A stretch of 64,000 bases of DNA from Paraburkholderia piptadeniae (GTDB lineage Bacteria > Pseudomonadota > Gammaproteobacteria > Burkholderiales > Burkholderiaceae), in the NCBI RefSeq assembly GCF_900007165.1, contig NZ_CYGY02000074.1:48387-112386 (forward strand), read 5' to 3'. A program made the translations under genes and the position numbers. This document shows, one piece after another, positions 8,892-18,865 of the stretch (position 1 is the stretch's first letter; every line of letters begins with the position of its first letter). The notes below the pieces were generated by a model that worked only from the letters and a program-made list of their open reading frames with translations, was not told the DNA's origin and did no database searches.

Positions 8892-9935
8892 TCAGGACTC
8901 GTGCGCCTCGAATGCGGCCGCCGCTCTGCCGAGCCGGTCGTTGACGGCGATCCACTCGATCGTATCGGGCAACTTCTCGATCAGAATGCGCGATACGTTC
9001 GCGCGATCCAGCGCTCGCAGCAAGCCGTACAGGTCGCGCGCATAGAGATGCGGATCTTCCGGCGCGGCGACGAAATGCACGCCATCCGCGTCGGCCCAGC
9101 GTCCCGCGCGCGAGGCACGCGCGACCAGCGCGACGCGCTCGTCGGGCGCGCGCGCGGCGAGCATCGGTTCGAGCACGTCGAACGGCAGCAGCGCGAGCGG
9201 CGTGCGCGGCGCATAGTGCGCCTTCAATGTGCCGGACGCGCGCGGCGCGCTTGCATCCGTTCCGTCCGGCAAGCGCGGCATCTCGCCAAGCACGTCGGCG
9301 ATATCTTGCGGCGTCACGTGACCCGGGCGCAGCAGCGCGGGAAACCCACGCGACAAATCGATGATCGTCGATTCGATACCCACATCCGACGACCCGCCAT
9401 CGAGGACATGAATCGTATCGCCGAACTCGTCGCGCACATGCTGCGCGGTGGTCGGACTGACATGCCCGAAACGGTTCGCGGACGGCGCGGCCACGCCGCC
9501 ATGTCCGTTGCGCAGCGCGCTGAATGCTTCGAGCAACGCCTGTGCGACAGGATGCGACGGACAGCGCAGTCCGACCGAATCCTGGCCGCCGCTCACGGCA
9601 GCCGGGATATGCGCTGCACGCTTGAGAATCAGCGTAAGCGGACCCGGCCAGAACGCGTCGATCAAACGCTGTGCATCGGACGGCAGTTGCTCGACCCAGT
9701 AATTCGGATCGCCGTTCGGCGCGAGATGCACGATGACGGGATGATTCGCCGGCCTGCCCTTCGCCGCGTAGATACGCGCGACGGCCTCGGGACTCTCCGC
9801 ATCGCCGCCCAGCCCGTAGACCGTCTCCGTAGGAAACGCTACGAGTTGTCCCGCATCGAGCAGCGCCGCTGAGTACGCGATCTCGTCGGCGCCGACGCGC
9901 GACGCTACATCGGCAGGTTTCGTTTGATCCGGCAT
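8892..9935 (-). CDS. L-threonylcarbamoyladenylate synthase (Sua5/YrdC family)
   Basis: Makes threonylcarbamoyl-AMP from threonine, bicarbonate and ATP for the universal t6A37 modification of tRNAs that read ANN codons. The 347-residue length marks the two-domain Sua5 form. The YrdC catalytic domain is at about 15-205 with FPTETVYGLG, KGRPANHP and PSANRFGHVSPT. The Sua5 C-terminal domain is at about 225-345. It begins 12 bases after purK and so probably shares the purine-gene transcript, a Burkholderia arrangement. It converges with the esterase gene. Confidence 0.93.
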   Translation of the reverse strand: MPDQTKPADVASRVGADEIAYSAALLDAGQLVAFPTETVYGLGGDAESPEAVARIYAAKGRPANHPVIVHLAPNGDPNYWVEQLPSDAQRLIDAFWPGPLTLILKRAAHIPAAVSGGQDSVGLRCPSHPVAQALLEAFSALRNGHGGVAAPSANRFGHVSPTTAQHVRDEFGDTIHVLDGGSSDVGIESTIIDLSRGFPALLRPGHVTPQDIADVLGEMPRLPDGTDASAPRASGTLKAHYAPRTPLALLPFDVLEPMLAARAPDERVALVARASRAGRWADADGVHFVAAPEDPHLYARDLYGLLRALDRANVSRILIEKLPDTIEWIAVNDRLGRAAAAFEAHES

Positions 9936-9947
9936 GACGGCTACCGC

Positions 9948-11156
9948 TCAGCTAGTCGGGATATGCAGCAGGCGCGCGCAGTCGCGGGCCGCCGTGCGTG
10001 CACGCTCGAGCGTCGCGGCCGTGAAGTTCACGTGACCCATCTTGCGGCCCGGACGCGCCTCTTCCTTGCCGTACAGATGCAGACGCGCTTCCGGCATCGC
10101 GGCGACTTCATGCCACGGTGGCGTCACGGCCGCGCTCGGCCTTTCGCCCTTCGCGTTGACGGGGAACCACACGTCGCCCAGGATGTTCAGCATGACGGCG
10201 GGCGAATGCTGGCGCGTGTCGCCGAGCGGCATGCCCGTCATCGCCCGCACCTGCTGCTCGAACTGGCTCGTCGCGCAGGCGTCGACCGTGTAGTGGCCGG
10301 AGTTGTGCGGACGCGGCGCCATTTCGTTCGCGACCAGCGTGCCGTCTTCGAGAATGAAGAATTCGACACACAGCACGCCGACATAGCCGAGCTTGTCCGC
10401 GATCTGCAGCGCGGCCAGCTGCGCCTGTTCGACGAGCGTCGCATTGGCGTCGGGTGCGGGCACGATGGTATGCGACAACACGCCATGGCGATGCGTGTTC
10501 TGCGCGAGCGGATAGACGGCCGACGAGCCGTTCGTGCCGCGCGAGATCAGCGCCGACACTTCGAACTTCAACGGCAAGCGCTTTTCGAGCACGCAAGCGA
10601 CGCCGCCCAGCGACGCATGCGCCGCACGCACTTCCGCTGCGTTGCCGACGCGCACCTGGCCTTTGCCGTCGTAGCCGAGCCGAGACGTCTTCAGGATGCC
10701 CGGCAGCACGGCTTCGAGCGCAGCATCGTCGAGCGCGGCGAGCGCATCCGACGATTCGATCACGACGTGCGGCGCAACGGGCACGCCCGACGACGCGATG
10801 AAGCGCTTCTCCGCGATGCGGTCCTGCGCGACGGCGACGCAACGTCCAGCGGGGCTAACGAACGTCGTGCGCGCGAGGAAATCGAGACTCGCCGCCGGCA
10901 CGTTCTCGAACTCGGTCGACACCGCCGCGCACAGGCGCGCGAGTTCGGTGAGAGACGCTTCGTCGTCATAGGCCGCGCGCAGATGACGATCCGCGACGGC
11001 ACCCGCCGGACTGTTTTCGTCCGGATCGAGGACGGCGACGCGATAGCCCATCGCCTGCGCGGCGAAGCAGAACATGCGGCCAAGCTGGCCGCCACCAACC
11101 ATGCCGAGCCATGCGCCGGGCATAATCGGTGATACCGGAGTGTTGTCTGGATTCAT
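9948..11156 (-). CDS. purK: N5-carboxyaminoimidazole ribonucleotide synthase
   Basis: ATP-grasp enzyme that carboxylates AIR with bicarbonate and ATP in de novo purine synthesis, handing N5-CAIR to PurE next door. The 402-residue product opens with the nucleotide-binding loop MVGGGQLGRM. It contains the ATP-grasp core, GYDGKGQVRV and the C-terminal ENEMAPRPHNSGHYT-type active-site segment. The start at 11156 (MNPDNTPV) is preferred because it matches family length; an in-frame upstream start adds 14 unneeded residues. It is cotranscribed with purE. Confidence 0.94.
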   Translation of the reverse strand: MNPDNTPVSPIMPGAWLGMVGGGQLGRMFCFAAQAMGYRVAVLDPDENSPAGAVADRHLRAAYDDEASLTELARLCAAVSTEFENVPAASLDFLARTTFVSPAGRCVAVAQDRIAEKRFIASSGVPVAPHVVIESSDALAALDDAALEAVLPGILKTSRLGYDGKGQVRVGNAAEVRAAHASLGGVACVLEKRLPLKFEVSALISRGTNGSSAVYPLAQNTHRHGVLSHTIVPAPDANATLVEQAQLAALQIADKLGYVGVLCVEFFILEDGTLVANEMAPRPHNSGHYTVDACATSQFEQQVRAMTGMPLGDTRQHSPAVMLNILGDVWFPVNAKGERPSAAVTPPWHEVAAMPEARLHLYGKEEARPGRKMGHVNFTAATLERARTAARDCARLLHIPTS

Positions 11157-11253
11157 CTTGGTGGTCGTTCGCGGCCGATGTGAGGATCGGCCGGTCAAAG
11201 CGTTGGACTGCGTTGAACTTCTTCGGGTACTAGCCGCTGCGCATCTGAGGCGC

Positions 11254-11772
11254 TTACAGCGGCGGCAGCGTCATCGCGTGAGCCGCTTCGTTCTGGCGCA
11301 CGCGGAAGGCGGCGAGCTTCTCCGCATATTCCGGCGACGTGCCGCTCAGCATCGACACCGCGAACAGCGCCGCATTCGCCGCGCCTGCTTCGCCGATCGC
11401 GAACGTCGCGACAGGCACGCCCTTCGGCATTTGCACGATCGAGTGCAGCGAATCGACGCCCTTCAGATACTTGCTTGCCACGGGCACGCCGAGCACGGGC
11501 ACCGTCGTCTTCGCGGCCAGCATGCCCGGCAGATGCGCCGCGCCGCCGGCGCCCGCAATGATCGCACGCACGCCGCGTTCGCGCGCGCTTTCAGCATAGG
11601 CGAACATTTCATCAGGCATGCGGTGCGCGGAAACGACCTTCGCTTCGTACGGCACGCCGAATTCCTGCAGGACGGCGACCGCGTTCTTCATGACTTCCCA
11701 GTCGGAGCTGGAACCCATCAGCACGCCGACGAGCGGCGCGTCATGGGTATGTGCTGTCTGAACTTCACTCAT
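11254..11772 (-). CDS. purE: N5-CAIR mutase (class I PurE)
   Basis: Converts N5-CAIR to CAIR, the step after PurK. The 172-residue protein has the class I signatures GSSSDWEVM (substrate phosphate loop), SAHRMP with the catalytic His, and GAGGAAHLPGM. An extension of about 13 residues precedes the Rossmann-like core. It lies between purC (28 bases upstream) and purK (97 bases downstream) in one transcription unit. Confidence 0.95.
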   Translation of the reverse strand: MSEVQTAHTHDAPLVGVLMGSSSDWEVMKNAVAVLQEFGVPYEAKVVSAHRMPDEMFAYAESARERGVRAIIAGAGGAAHLPGMLAAKTTVPVLGVPVASKYLKGVDSLHSIVQMPKGVPVATFAIGEAGAANAALFAVSMLSGTSPEYAEKLAAFRVRQNEAAHAMTLPPL

Positions 11773-11800
11773 GATGTTGCTTGTTCCGTGTGCGTGGCGC

Positions 11801-12691
11801 TCAGGCGAGCTTCTGGCCCGTCAGGCGCTCGAGCGCTTCCTGATACTTCTGCGACGTCTTCTCGACGACTTCGTCCGGCAGTTTCGGCGCGGGCGGCTCC
11901 TTCTTCCACGGCTGCGTTTCCAGCCAGTCGCGCACGAACTGCTTGTCGAACGACGGTGGGTTCGTGCCGACCTGGTATTGATCCGCCGGCCAGAAGCGCG
12001 ACGAATCGGCCGTCAGCGCTTCGTCCATCAGATAGAGCCGGCCCTTGTCGTCGAGACCGAATTCGAACTTCGTGTCCGCGATGATGATGCCGCGCGTCGC
12101 CGCGTAGTCGGCGGCTTCCTTGTAGAGACGGATCGAGATGTCGCGGATCGTCGCCGAGAGTTCGGTGCCGATGCGGCGCTCCATCTCTTCGTATGTGATG
12201 TTTTCGTCGTGGTGGCCCATCTCGGCCTTCGCGGCCGGCGTGAAGATCGGCTCGGGCAGTTTCTGCGCGTTTTGCAGGCCCTCGGGCAGCTTCACGCCGC
12301 ACACGGCGCCCGTCGCCTGATAGTCCTTCCAGCCGCTCCCGGCCAGATAGCCGCGCACCACGGCTTCGACGAGAATCGGCTCGAGGCGCTTTACGACGAC
12401 CGCGCGGCCCTTCACCTGCTCGACTTCATCGGGCGCGACGACGGTTTCCGGCGCAACGCCCGTCAAATGATTCGGTACGACGTGCTTCAGCTTGTCGAAC
12501 CAGAAGTTGGCCATCTGGTTCAGCACGCGCCCCTTGCCCGGAATCGGCTCGCCCATGACCACGTCGAACGCGGACAGACGGTCCGTCGTGACAATCAGCA
12601 ACTGGTCGTTGCCCACCGCGTAGTTGTCGCGGACTTTGCCGCGGCCGAGCAGCTGCAGCGAGCGGAGCGTGGATTCGTAAAGGGTAGACAT
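11801..12691 (-). CDS. purC: SAICAR synthase
   Basis: Phosphoribosylaminoimidazole-succinocarboxamide synthase, which joins CAIR and aspartate using ATP. The 296-residue product carries the N-terminal GRGKVRDNYAV loop, VVRGYLAGSGWKDY and the DTKFEFGLD motif. At about 300 residues it is the longer, plant/yeast-like form common in Burkholderia, not the 237-residue E. coli form. It starts the run of purine genes downstream of fba. Confidence 0.95.
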   Translation of the reverse strand: MSTLYESTLRSLQLLGRGKVRDNYAVGNDQLLIVTTDRLSAFDVVMGEPIPGKGRVLNQMANFWFDKLKHVVPNHLTGVAPETVVAPDEVEQVKGRAVVVKRLEPILVEAVVRGYLAGSGWKDYQATGAVCGVKLPEGLQNAQKLPEPIFTPAAKAEMGHHDENITYEEMERRIGTELSATIRDISIRLYKEAADYAATRGIIIADTKFEFGLDDKGRLYLMDEALTADSSRFWPADQYQVGTNPPSFDKQFVRDWLETQPWKKEPPAPKLPDEVVEKTSQKYQEALERLTGQKLA

Positions 12692-12730
12692 CGTCGTGAT
12701 TCACTAAAATGGGGCTGAAAAACGGCCCGG

Positions 12731-12773
12731 AACAAAAGGGAAACGCCGTTCCCCGGATCATGCGGGAACGGCG
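12731..12773 (-). terminator. Probable terminator between fba and purC
   Basis: On the minus strand a perfect 10-bp stem (CGCCGTTCCC and GGGAACGGCG) with a 10-base loop is followed by TTTCCCTTTTGTT. The T-tract is interrupted, so termination may be partial. It would separate fba from the purine genes. Confidence 0.55.
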
Positions 12774-12850
12774 ATCGGACGACAACCTGGCCAGATGGCC
12801 AGGCGCGTGATGCTCGTGCAGCGCGCGAGCGGGGCAAACCCGCCCGCCGC

Positions 12851-13915
12851 TTAGCGGACGACTTGCGCGAGCTCGCCCACCTTGTACTTCTCAGCCATCT
12901 TGTCCATCGAGATGGACTTGATCTTCGACGCCTGGCCTTCGCAGCCGAACGCCAGATAACGGTCCACGCAGACCTTCTTCGCGGCTTCGCGAGCCGGCTT
13001 CAGGTAATCGCGCGGATCGAACTTCGAACGGTTCTCGGCCATGTAGCGGCGGATCGCGCCCGTGATCGCAAGACGCAGATCGGTGTCGATGTTGATCTTG
13101 CGGACGCCGTTCTTAATGCCTTCCTGGATTTCCTCGACGGGCACGCCGTAGGTTTCCTTCATGTCGCCGCCGAATTCGCGGATTTCCGCGAGCAGTTCCT
13201 GCGGCACCGACGACGAACCGTGCATCACCAGGTGCGTGTTCGGAATGCGCTGGTGAATTTCCTTGATGCGCTGAATCGACAGGATATCGCCCGTCGGCTT
13301 CTTCGAGAACTTGTACGCGCCGTGCGACGTGCCGATCGCGATCGCCAGTGCGTCGCACTGCGTGAGCTTCACGAAGTCCGCTGCCTGCTCGACGTCGGTC
13401 AGAAGCTGTTCGCGCGTCATCGTGCCTTCCGCGCCGTGGCCGTCTTCCTTGTCGCCCTTCATCGTTTCCAGCGAACCGAGCACGCCCAGTTCCGCTTCCA
13501 CCGTCACGCCGATCGAGTGCGCCGCTTCGACGACCTTGCGAGACACGTCGACGTTGTACTCGTACGACGCCACCGTCTTGCCGTCGGCTTCGAGCGAGCC
13601 GTCCATCATCACGCTCGTGAAGCCGCTGCGGATCGCGGCCATGCAGACTGCCGGCGACTGGCCGTGGTCCTGGTGCATCACGACGGGAATGTGCGGATAC
13701 GATTCGATGGCCGCTTCGATCAGATGGCGCAGGAACGGCTCGCCGGCGTACTTACGCGCGCCTGCCGATGCCTGCATGATCACGGGTGCGTTGACCTGAT
13801 CGGCCGCCGCCATGATCGCCTGCACCTGCTCCAGGTTGTTTACGTTGAATGCCGGAAGGCCATAACCGTGTTCGGCGGCATGGTCCAGCAGTTGACGCAT
13901 TGATACGAGAGGCAT
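12851..13915 (-). CDS. fba: Class II fructose-bisphosphate aldolase
   Basis: Zinc-dependent aldolase that cleaves fructose-1,6-bisphosphate to DHAP and glyceraldehyde-3-phosphate, or works in reverse during gluconeogenesis. The 354-residue length and VMHQDHGQS, EAELGVLGS and AIGTSHGAYKF segments mark the Calvin-type class IIA subgroup. HMG-type phosphate-binding and INIDTDLRLA segments follow. AAGGAG stands 6 bases before the ATG. It follows pgk and pyk in the same orientation, so this is a glycolysis gene set. Confidence 0.96.
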   Translation of the reverse strand: MPLVSMRQLLDHAAEHGYGLPAFNVNNLEQVQAIMAAADQVNAPVIMQASAGARKYAGEPFLRHLIEAAIESYPHIPVVMHQDHGQSPAVCMAAIRSGFTSVMMDGSLEADGKTVASYEYNVDVSRKVVEAAHSIGVTVEAELGVLGSLETMKGDKEDGHGAEGTMTREQLLTDVEQAADFVKLTQCDALAIAIGTSHGAYKFSKKPTGDILSIQRIKEIHQRIPNTHLVMHGSSSVPQELLAEIREFGGDMKETYGVPVEEIQEGIKNGVRKINIDTDLRLAITGAIRRYMAENRSKFDPRDYLKPAREAAKKVCVDRYLAFGCEGQASKIKSISMDKMAEKYKVGELAQVVR

Positions 13916-14162
13916 TGATGTACTCCTTAGATTGAAACGAATCCTGTGCCGACGGCATCTATTTATGCAATTTCATGCAATTTTATCGTGAAGCAGACCG
14001 TGTCCCGAGCGCACCCTTCCCAAACTGCGTGCGCCGCCTCTCTTTCGGGGACACGGCGCTCCGCTTCACGCGCGCCGTTCGGCTCGCCGTCGCGGTTCCT
14101 TTACGGTCGCGCGACGGCTCGTATTTCCTCGCGCTTACGGCTATCGATGGCGTGCCGGTAAA

Positions 14163-15599
14163 TCAGACCGGCTCGCCGACGCGGACGATCTTCAGCGTGT
14201 TCGTGCCGCCCGCCTGGCCCATCGGCTCGCCGACCGTCAGCACGACCATGTCGCCGCGCGCCGCATAGCCCTTGCCGACGACCACTTCGAGCGCTTGCTG
14301 GAGCGCGATGTCGCGATCGCTGCTGGTGTCGAGATGTAGCGGGTTCACGTTGCGGTAGATCTGCATCGCGCGCTCGCTGCCCTCGCGCGGCGTGAGCGCG
14401 AAGATGGGAACATGCGTCCAGTGACGCGACATCCACAGCGCCGTCGAGCCCGACTCCGTCAGCGCGACGATCGCCTTCGCACCCAGGTGATACGCCGTGA
14501 AAAGCGCGCCCATTGCAATCGACTGGTCGATGCGGGTGAAGGTTCGGTCGAGGAAGTCCTTGTCCAGTTCGACGTGCTCGGACTTTTCCGCTTCGACGCA
14601 GATTGCGGCCATCGTTTCGATCGTCTGCACCGGGTATTTACCCGCCGCTGATTCCGCCGACAGCATCACGGCGTCGGTGCCGTCCAGCACCGCGTTCGCC
14701 ACGTCCGAGACTTCGGCACGCGTCGGCACGGGCGCGTTGATCATCGATTCCATCATCTGCGTGGCCGTGATGACGAACTTGTTCGCCTCGCGCGCCATCT
14801 TGATCATGCGCTTTTGCAGCGCGGGCACGGCCGCGTTGCCGACTTCGACGGCGAGATCGCCGCGCGCGACCATGATGCCGTCCGATGCTTCGAGAATGCC
14901 TTGCAGCGCCGGGATCGCCTCGGCGCGCTCGATCTTCGCGATCATCTTCGGCTTGATGCCGTACGGCGCGCCCGCGATGTTTGCGAGCTGGCGCGCCATT
15001 TCCATGTCCGTCGCGTTCTTCGGAAACGACACGGCGACATAGTCCGCGCCCAGCGACATCGCCGTGCGGATATCCTCCATGTCCTTCGCGGTCAGCGCGG
15101 GCGCCGTCAGGCCGCCGCCCTGGCGGTTGATGCCCTTGTTGTTCGACAGGTCGCCGCCGATCTTCACGACGGTGTGAATCTCGTTGCCGATCACGCGCTG
15201 CACGCTCAGCACGATCAGGCCGTCGTTCAGAAGCAGCGTGTCGCCGGCTTTCAGGTCGCGCGGCAGGTCCTTGTAGTCGAGGCCGACGCGCTCGTCGTTG
15301 CCGAGCTCGCAATCGGCGTCGAGGATGAAGGTGTTGCCGGCGACCAGCGTGGTCTTGCCGTTTTCGAATTTGCCGACCCGGATCTTCGGGCCTTGCAAGT
15401 CGGCCATGATGCCGACTTCATGGCCTGCCTGCCGGGCCGCTGCACGCACGAACTCCGCACGCTGACGGTGATCGTCAGCGGTGCCGTGGGAAAAGTTGAG
15501 GCGCACCACGTCGGCGCCCGCTTCGATCATTTGCTGCAGGATTTCCTGCGTGCTGGAAGCCGGCCCGATGGTTGCGACAATCTTGGTGGCGCGATGCAT
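14163..15599 (-). CDS. pyk: Pyruvate kinase
   Basis: Converts phosphoenolpyruvate and ADP to pyruvate and ATP. From the ATG at 15599 the product has 478 residues, the usual bacterial length. It begins with the family N-terminus (RATKIVATIGPAS) and carries KIERAEAI with the catalytic Lys and GIMVARGDLAVEVG. A GAGGAG ribosome site sits 4 bases before this ATG, which decides the start. The frame stays open for another 168 codons upstream to an ATG at 16103, touching the end of pgk. That extension is Ala/Pro-rich and is reported as a separate observation. Confidence 0.94.
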   Translation of the reverse strand: MHRATKIVATIGPASSTQEILQQMIEAGADVVRLNFSHGTADDHRQRAEFVRAAARQAGHEVGIMADLQGPKIRVGKFENGKTTLVAGNTFILDADCELGNDERVGLDYKDLPRDLKAGDTLLLNDGLIVLSVQRVIGNEIHTVVKIGGDLSNNKGINRQGGGLTAPALTAKDMEDIRTAMSLGADYVAVSFPKNATDMEMARQLANIAGAPYGIKPKMIAKIERAEAIPALQGILEASDGIMVARGDLAVEVGNAAVPALQKRMIKMAREANKFVITATQMMESMINAPVPTRAEVSDVANAVLDGTDAVMLSAESAAGKYPVQTIETMAAICVEAEKSEHVELDKDFLDRTFTRIDQSIAMGALFTAYHLGAKAIVALTESGSTALWMSRHWTHVPIFALTPREGSERAMQIYRNVNPLHLDTSSDRDIALQQALEVVVGKGYAARGDMVVLTVGEPMGQAGGTNTLKIVRVGEPV

Positions 15600-16105
15600 G
15601 AGTCTCCTCGTTTGGATGAGATCGCTGGGATGAACGTCAGGAGTCGGATGCGGAGGCTGCGCAACGACAGGTGCTACATGGGGCAGTGCGCCGTTCGTTC
15701 CCTTCGAACCTTGAAGGCCCGGCGTCGTATCGTGGGGGACTGCTGCGACATCATGAAACCGCGGCGACGGCTGATCGGCCGCGCGCAAAGACTCATCATC
15801 GGCTTCGGTGTGCGAGGCGGAGGACACCGTTGCACCTGAACCGGCCTCTGCTTGCGCGTCTGTCGCTGCGTTTGCGGCGACGGCGTCGGAGGCCAGTTCC
15901 GTATTCTGTTCCGCTCGATCTGAGCGGTCTGCGGCAACGACTGCGGTCTCTGCCGCTGGCGCGTTGCCGGAAGGTTGCGAAGCCGCCTGCGCGGCGGCCT
16001 CGGGTTGCAGCGCTTTTGCGGAGCGCGCTGCGCGCTCCCCTGCCGCTGCCGTGCGCGACGCGTTGCGCGTCTTCTGAGGCTTGTTGGGGGAGCGCGTCGC
16101 CATTA

Positions 16106-17299
16106 TCAGGCCCGCGATTCCAGCACTGCGACGGCGGGCAGCTTCTTGCCCTCGAGGAACTCGAGGAATGCGCCGCCGCCCGTCGAGATATAGCTCACCT
16201 TGTCGTGGATGCCGTACTTCGCGATGGCCGCGAGCGTGTCGCCGCCGCCTGCAATCGAGTACGCCGACGACTTCGCGATCGCGTCAGCCAGCGTCTTCGT
16301 GCCGTTGCCGAACTGGTCGAACTCGAACACGCCGACAGGGCCGTTCCAGACGATCGTGCCAGCCTTCTCGAGCTGCGACGCGAGCGCCTTCGCCGTTTCC
16401 GGTCCGATGTCGAGGATCATGTCGTCGTCTTGAACGTCAGCGACCTTCTTGATTTCGGCCTTGGCCGTCGGCGAAAACTCTTTGGCCGTAACCACGTCGC
16501 TCGGGATCGGCACCGACGCGCCACGCGCCTTCGCCGATTCGATGATCGCCTTCGCTTCGTCGACGAGATCCGCTTCGACGAGCGACTTGCCGATCTTCAG
16601 ACCTGCCGCAAGCATGAACGTGTTCGCGATGCCGCCGCCGACGATCAGCTGGTCGACCTTGTCGGCCAGCGACTTCAGGATGGTCAGCTTGGTCGACACC
16701 TTCGAGCCCGCGACGATCGCCACGAGCGGACGCTTCGGCGAGCCGAGCGCCTTGCCGAGCGCTTCGAGTTCGGCGGCGAGCAGCGGGCCCGCGCACGCGA
16801 CGCTCGCGTACTTCGCGATGCCATGCGTCGTCGCTTCGGCGCGGTGAGCGGTGCCGAACGCGTCGTTCACGTAGACGTCGCAGAGCTTCGCCATTTTCTG
16901 CGCGAGCTCGTCGGAATCCTTCTTTTCGCCCTTGTTCACGCGGCAGTTTTCGAGCAGCACGACCTGGCCCGGCGCGACGTTCACGCCGTTCTCGACCCAC
17001 TGCGACACCAGCGGCACGTCGCGGCCGAGCAGTTCGGACAGGCGCTTCGCAACGGGCGCGAGCGAGTCTTCGGGTTTAAAGTCGCCTTCCGTCGGGCGGC
17101 CCAGGTGCGACGTGACCATGACGGCAGCGCCGGCGTCCAGCGCGGACTTGATGGCGGGCACGGAAGCGCGGATGCGGGTGTCTTCGGTGATGTTGCCGGC
17201 GTCGTCCTGCGGTACGTTCAGGTCGGCGCGGATGAAGACGCGTTTGCCGGATAGCTTGCCTTCGGCGATCAGATCGGAGAGACGCAATACCTGTTTCAT
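16106..17299 (-). CDS. pgk: Phosphoglycerate kinase
   Basis: Transfers phosphate between 1,3-bisphosphoglycerate and ADP in glycolysis and gluconeogenesis. The 397-residue protein shows the N-domain FIRADLNVPQD, the hinge, KSLADKVD, the nucleotide-binding GPVGVFEF and the C-terminal STGGGAFLEFLEGK. It is the first gene of the pgk-pyk-fba group. The next downstream frame, the extended pyk frame, begins 2 bases after its stop. Confidence 0.97.
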   Translation of the reverse strand: MKQVLRLSDLIAEGKLSGKRVFIRADLNVPQDDAGNITEDTRIRASVPAIKSALDAGAAVMVTSHLGRPTEGDFKPEDSLAPVAKRLSELLGRDVPLVSQWVENGVNVAPGQVVLLENCRVNKGEKKDSDELAQKMAKLCDVYVNDAFGTAHRAEATTHGIAKYASVACAGPLLAAELEALGKALGSPKRPLVAIVAGSKVSTKLTILKSLADKVDQLIVGGGIANTFMLAAGLKIGKSLVEADLVDEAKAIIESAKARGASVPIPSDVVTAKEFSPTAKAEIKKVADVQDDDMILDIGPETAKALASQLEKAGTIVWNGPVGVFEFDQFGNGTKTLADAIAKSSAYSIAGGGDTLAAIAKYGIHDKVSYISTGGGAFLEFLEGKKLPAVAVLESRA

Positions 17300-17505
17300 G
17301 ATTCGTATGCGAGTTGATTGGAAGGCGGTGCGGACGCTGCGCGAACGGCCTCTCGCGAACGGTGCCGGCGGCTTCGCGCGTGTTCCGGGAGACGGGTATT
17401 TTAACCGATCGACAGACCGATCTATCCCGTGGCGCGAGAATCCCGGTATTTGGCGGCGCCAGTGGGGCCCGGCAGGTTATTGCACCGCAACATCCGTGCA
17501 CCGCA

Positions 17506-17829
17506 TCAGAAGATCAGCCGCAACGCCGTGAACACCAGCATCCCGACGACGATCGTGCCCAGCATCGTGCGCCGCCAGAGGAACCACGCGAGGCCCGCGA
17601 GCGTGCCGTACAGCTCGTGATTCGACAGCGCGACGGACACGCCGCTGTCCGTCACCAGCACGTCCGGCACGACGACGGCCGCGAGCGCCGCCGCGGGCGC
17701 GTAGCGCAGCATCCGTTGCGCGCGCTCGGGCAAAACCGTGCGCTCACCCCCGATCAGAAACAGCGCGCGTGTCAGCGCTGTGACAAACGTCATGCCGATG
17801 ATCGCGAGCCAGATCTGCAGCGTGGTCAT
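17506..17829 (-). CDS. azlD: AzlD-family branched-chain amino acid exporter subunit
   Basis: Small membrane protein of 107 residues with about four hydrophobic segments. This is the size and pattern of AzlD/YgaH, the partner of AzlC. The ATG overlaps the stop of azlC as ATGA, showing translational coupling. The pair is expected to export branched-chain amino acids or analogues. The stop lies about 200 bases from pgk, with no evident terminator between. Confidence 0.88.
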   Translation of the reverse strand: MTTLQIWLAIIGMTFVTALTRALFLIGGERTVLPERAQRMLRYAPAAALAAVVVPDVLVTDSGVSVALSNHELYGTLAGLAWFLWRRTMLGTIVVGMLVFTALRLIF

Positions 17830-18572
17830 CGCGGGTTCTCCGTGCTGTTGCGAATGCGGCGCAAGTCGGCGCGCTCGGCCATCGCGTCGGCGGCGCTGCC
17901 GGCGACGATCGCCGTCAGGACGGCGAGCGGCAGCGCGAGCCGGTACGGCAGGTCGAACGCGATCAGCGCGACGATGCCCGCGACGCTGACGGCCGCGAGC
18001 GTCGAGCGCGACGAGATCGCCGATACCATCACGGGAATCAGCGCGAGCGTGCCCGCGAGCGAAAGGCCCCAGTTATCGGGAAAGAGGCTCGCGAGCAGAA
18101 TGCCGACGATCGACGACACCTGCCACGACAGCCAGCTCGAGACGGCCATGCCCCAGAAATACGCTTCCTTGCCGGGCACATAGCCGGTCTGAAAGGCCTT
18201 CTTCTGGAACAGCAGGTAGATGACGTCGCCGTTGAAATAGCCGACGAGCAACCGTCGGTACAGCGGCAGATACGAAAAATGCGGCGCGAGACCGGCGCTG
18301 AAGATGATGAAACGCGTGTTGACCATCGCGGCCGTCAGCAGAATGGTCCAGACGGGCAGCTTCGCGAGCATCAGCGGCAGCACGGCCAGTTGCGACGAGC
18401 CCGCATAGACCAGCAGCGACATGGCGAGCGATTGCGGCACCGTCATCACCGATTTGCTCATCGCGATGCCCGTCACGAGGCCCCATGAGAAGATCGCCAT
18501 CAAGGTCGGCGAGTAGGCGCGCATGCCATCACGGAAGGCACGGCGATCGAGATCGGACAGGCGAGCGAGCAT
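17826..18572 (-). CDS. azlC: AzlC-family branched-chain amino acid exporter subunit
   Basis: Integral membrane protein of 248 residues. The conserved AzlC segments are ARDGM-like (AFRDGMRAYSP), GITMSKS-like (GIAMSKSVM) and VYAGSSQLA, followed by NTRFIIFSAGL. With AzlD it forms an LIV-E type exporter of branched-chain amino acids. The gene for a branched-chain aminotransferase lies just upstream in divergent orientation, which fits the substrate class. Confidence 0.9.
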   Translation of the reverse strand: MLARLSDLDRRAFRDGMRAYSPTLMAIFSWGLVTGIAMSKSVMTVPQSLAMSLLVYAGSSQLAVLPLMLAKLPVWTILLTAAMVNTRFIIFSAGLAPHFSYLPLYRRLLVGYFNGDVIYLLFQKKAFQTGYVPGKEAYFWGMAVSSWLSWQVSSIVGILLASLFPDNWGLSLAGTLALIPVMVSAISSRSTLAAVSVAGIVALIAFDLPYRLALPLAVLTAIVAGSAADAMAERADLRRIRNSTENPR

Positions 18573-18865
18573 GAGGCGAAGGCAATGCGGCGCGATGAAC
18601 GCCGCGACGGCTGGAGGTCAGCGCCAGATCGTAAGGCAGCCGCTGGCGCATGCGGTTTTCTTTTCAGCGACCGCCGGATTATAGCGTCCAGGGTGCCCGC
18701 GAATGCCCGTTGCCTCTGCAAATGACGGTAAAATATCGCGTTTGCCGCGTGTCCCCGGCGCTTCGTGTAGTCGGCGCGCCACGCGCAGCGCGCGTCACAA
18801 CAAGTCCGTATCACGTCGGAACGTTGGAACGTTAGAACCCGAACCCGCACTGCCTGGAGAACCGT

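Noticed and set aside
8478..9872. 464-codon plus-strand frame across the esterase end and Sua5
   Set aside because: Crosses a strong terminator and shadows Sua5; no recognisable domain.
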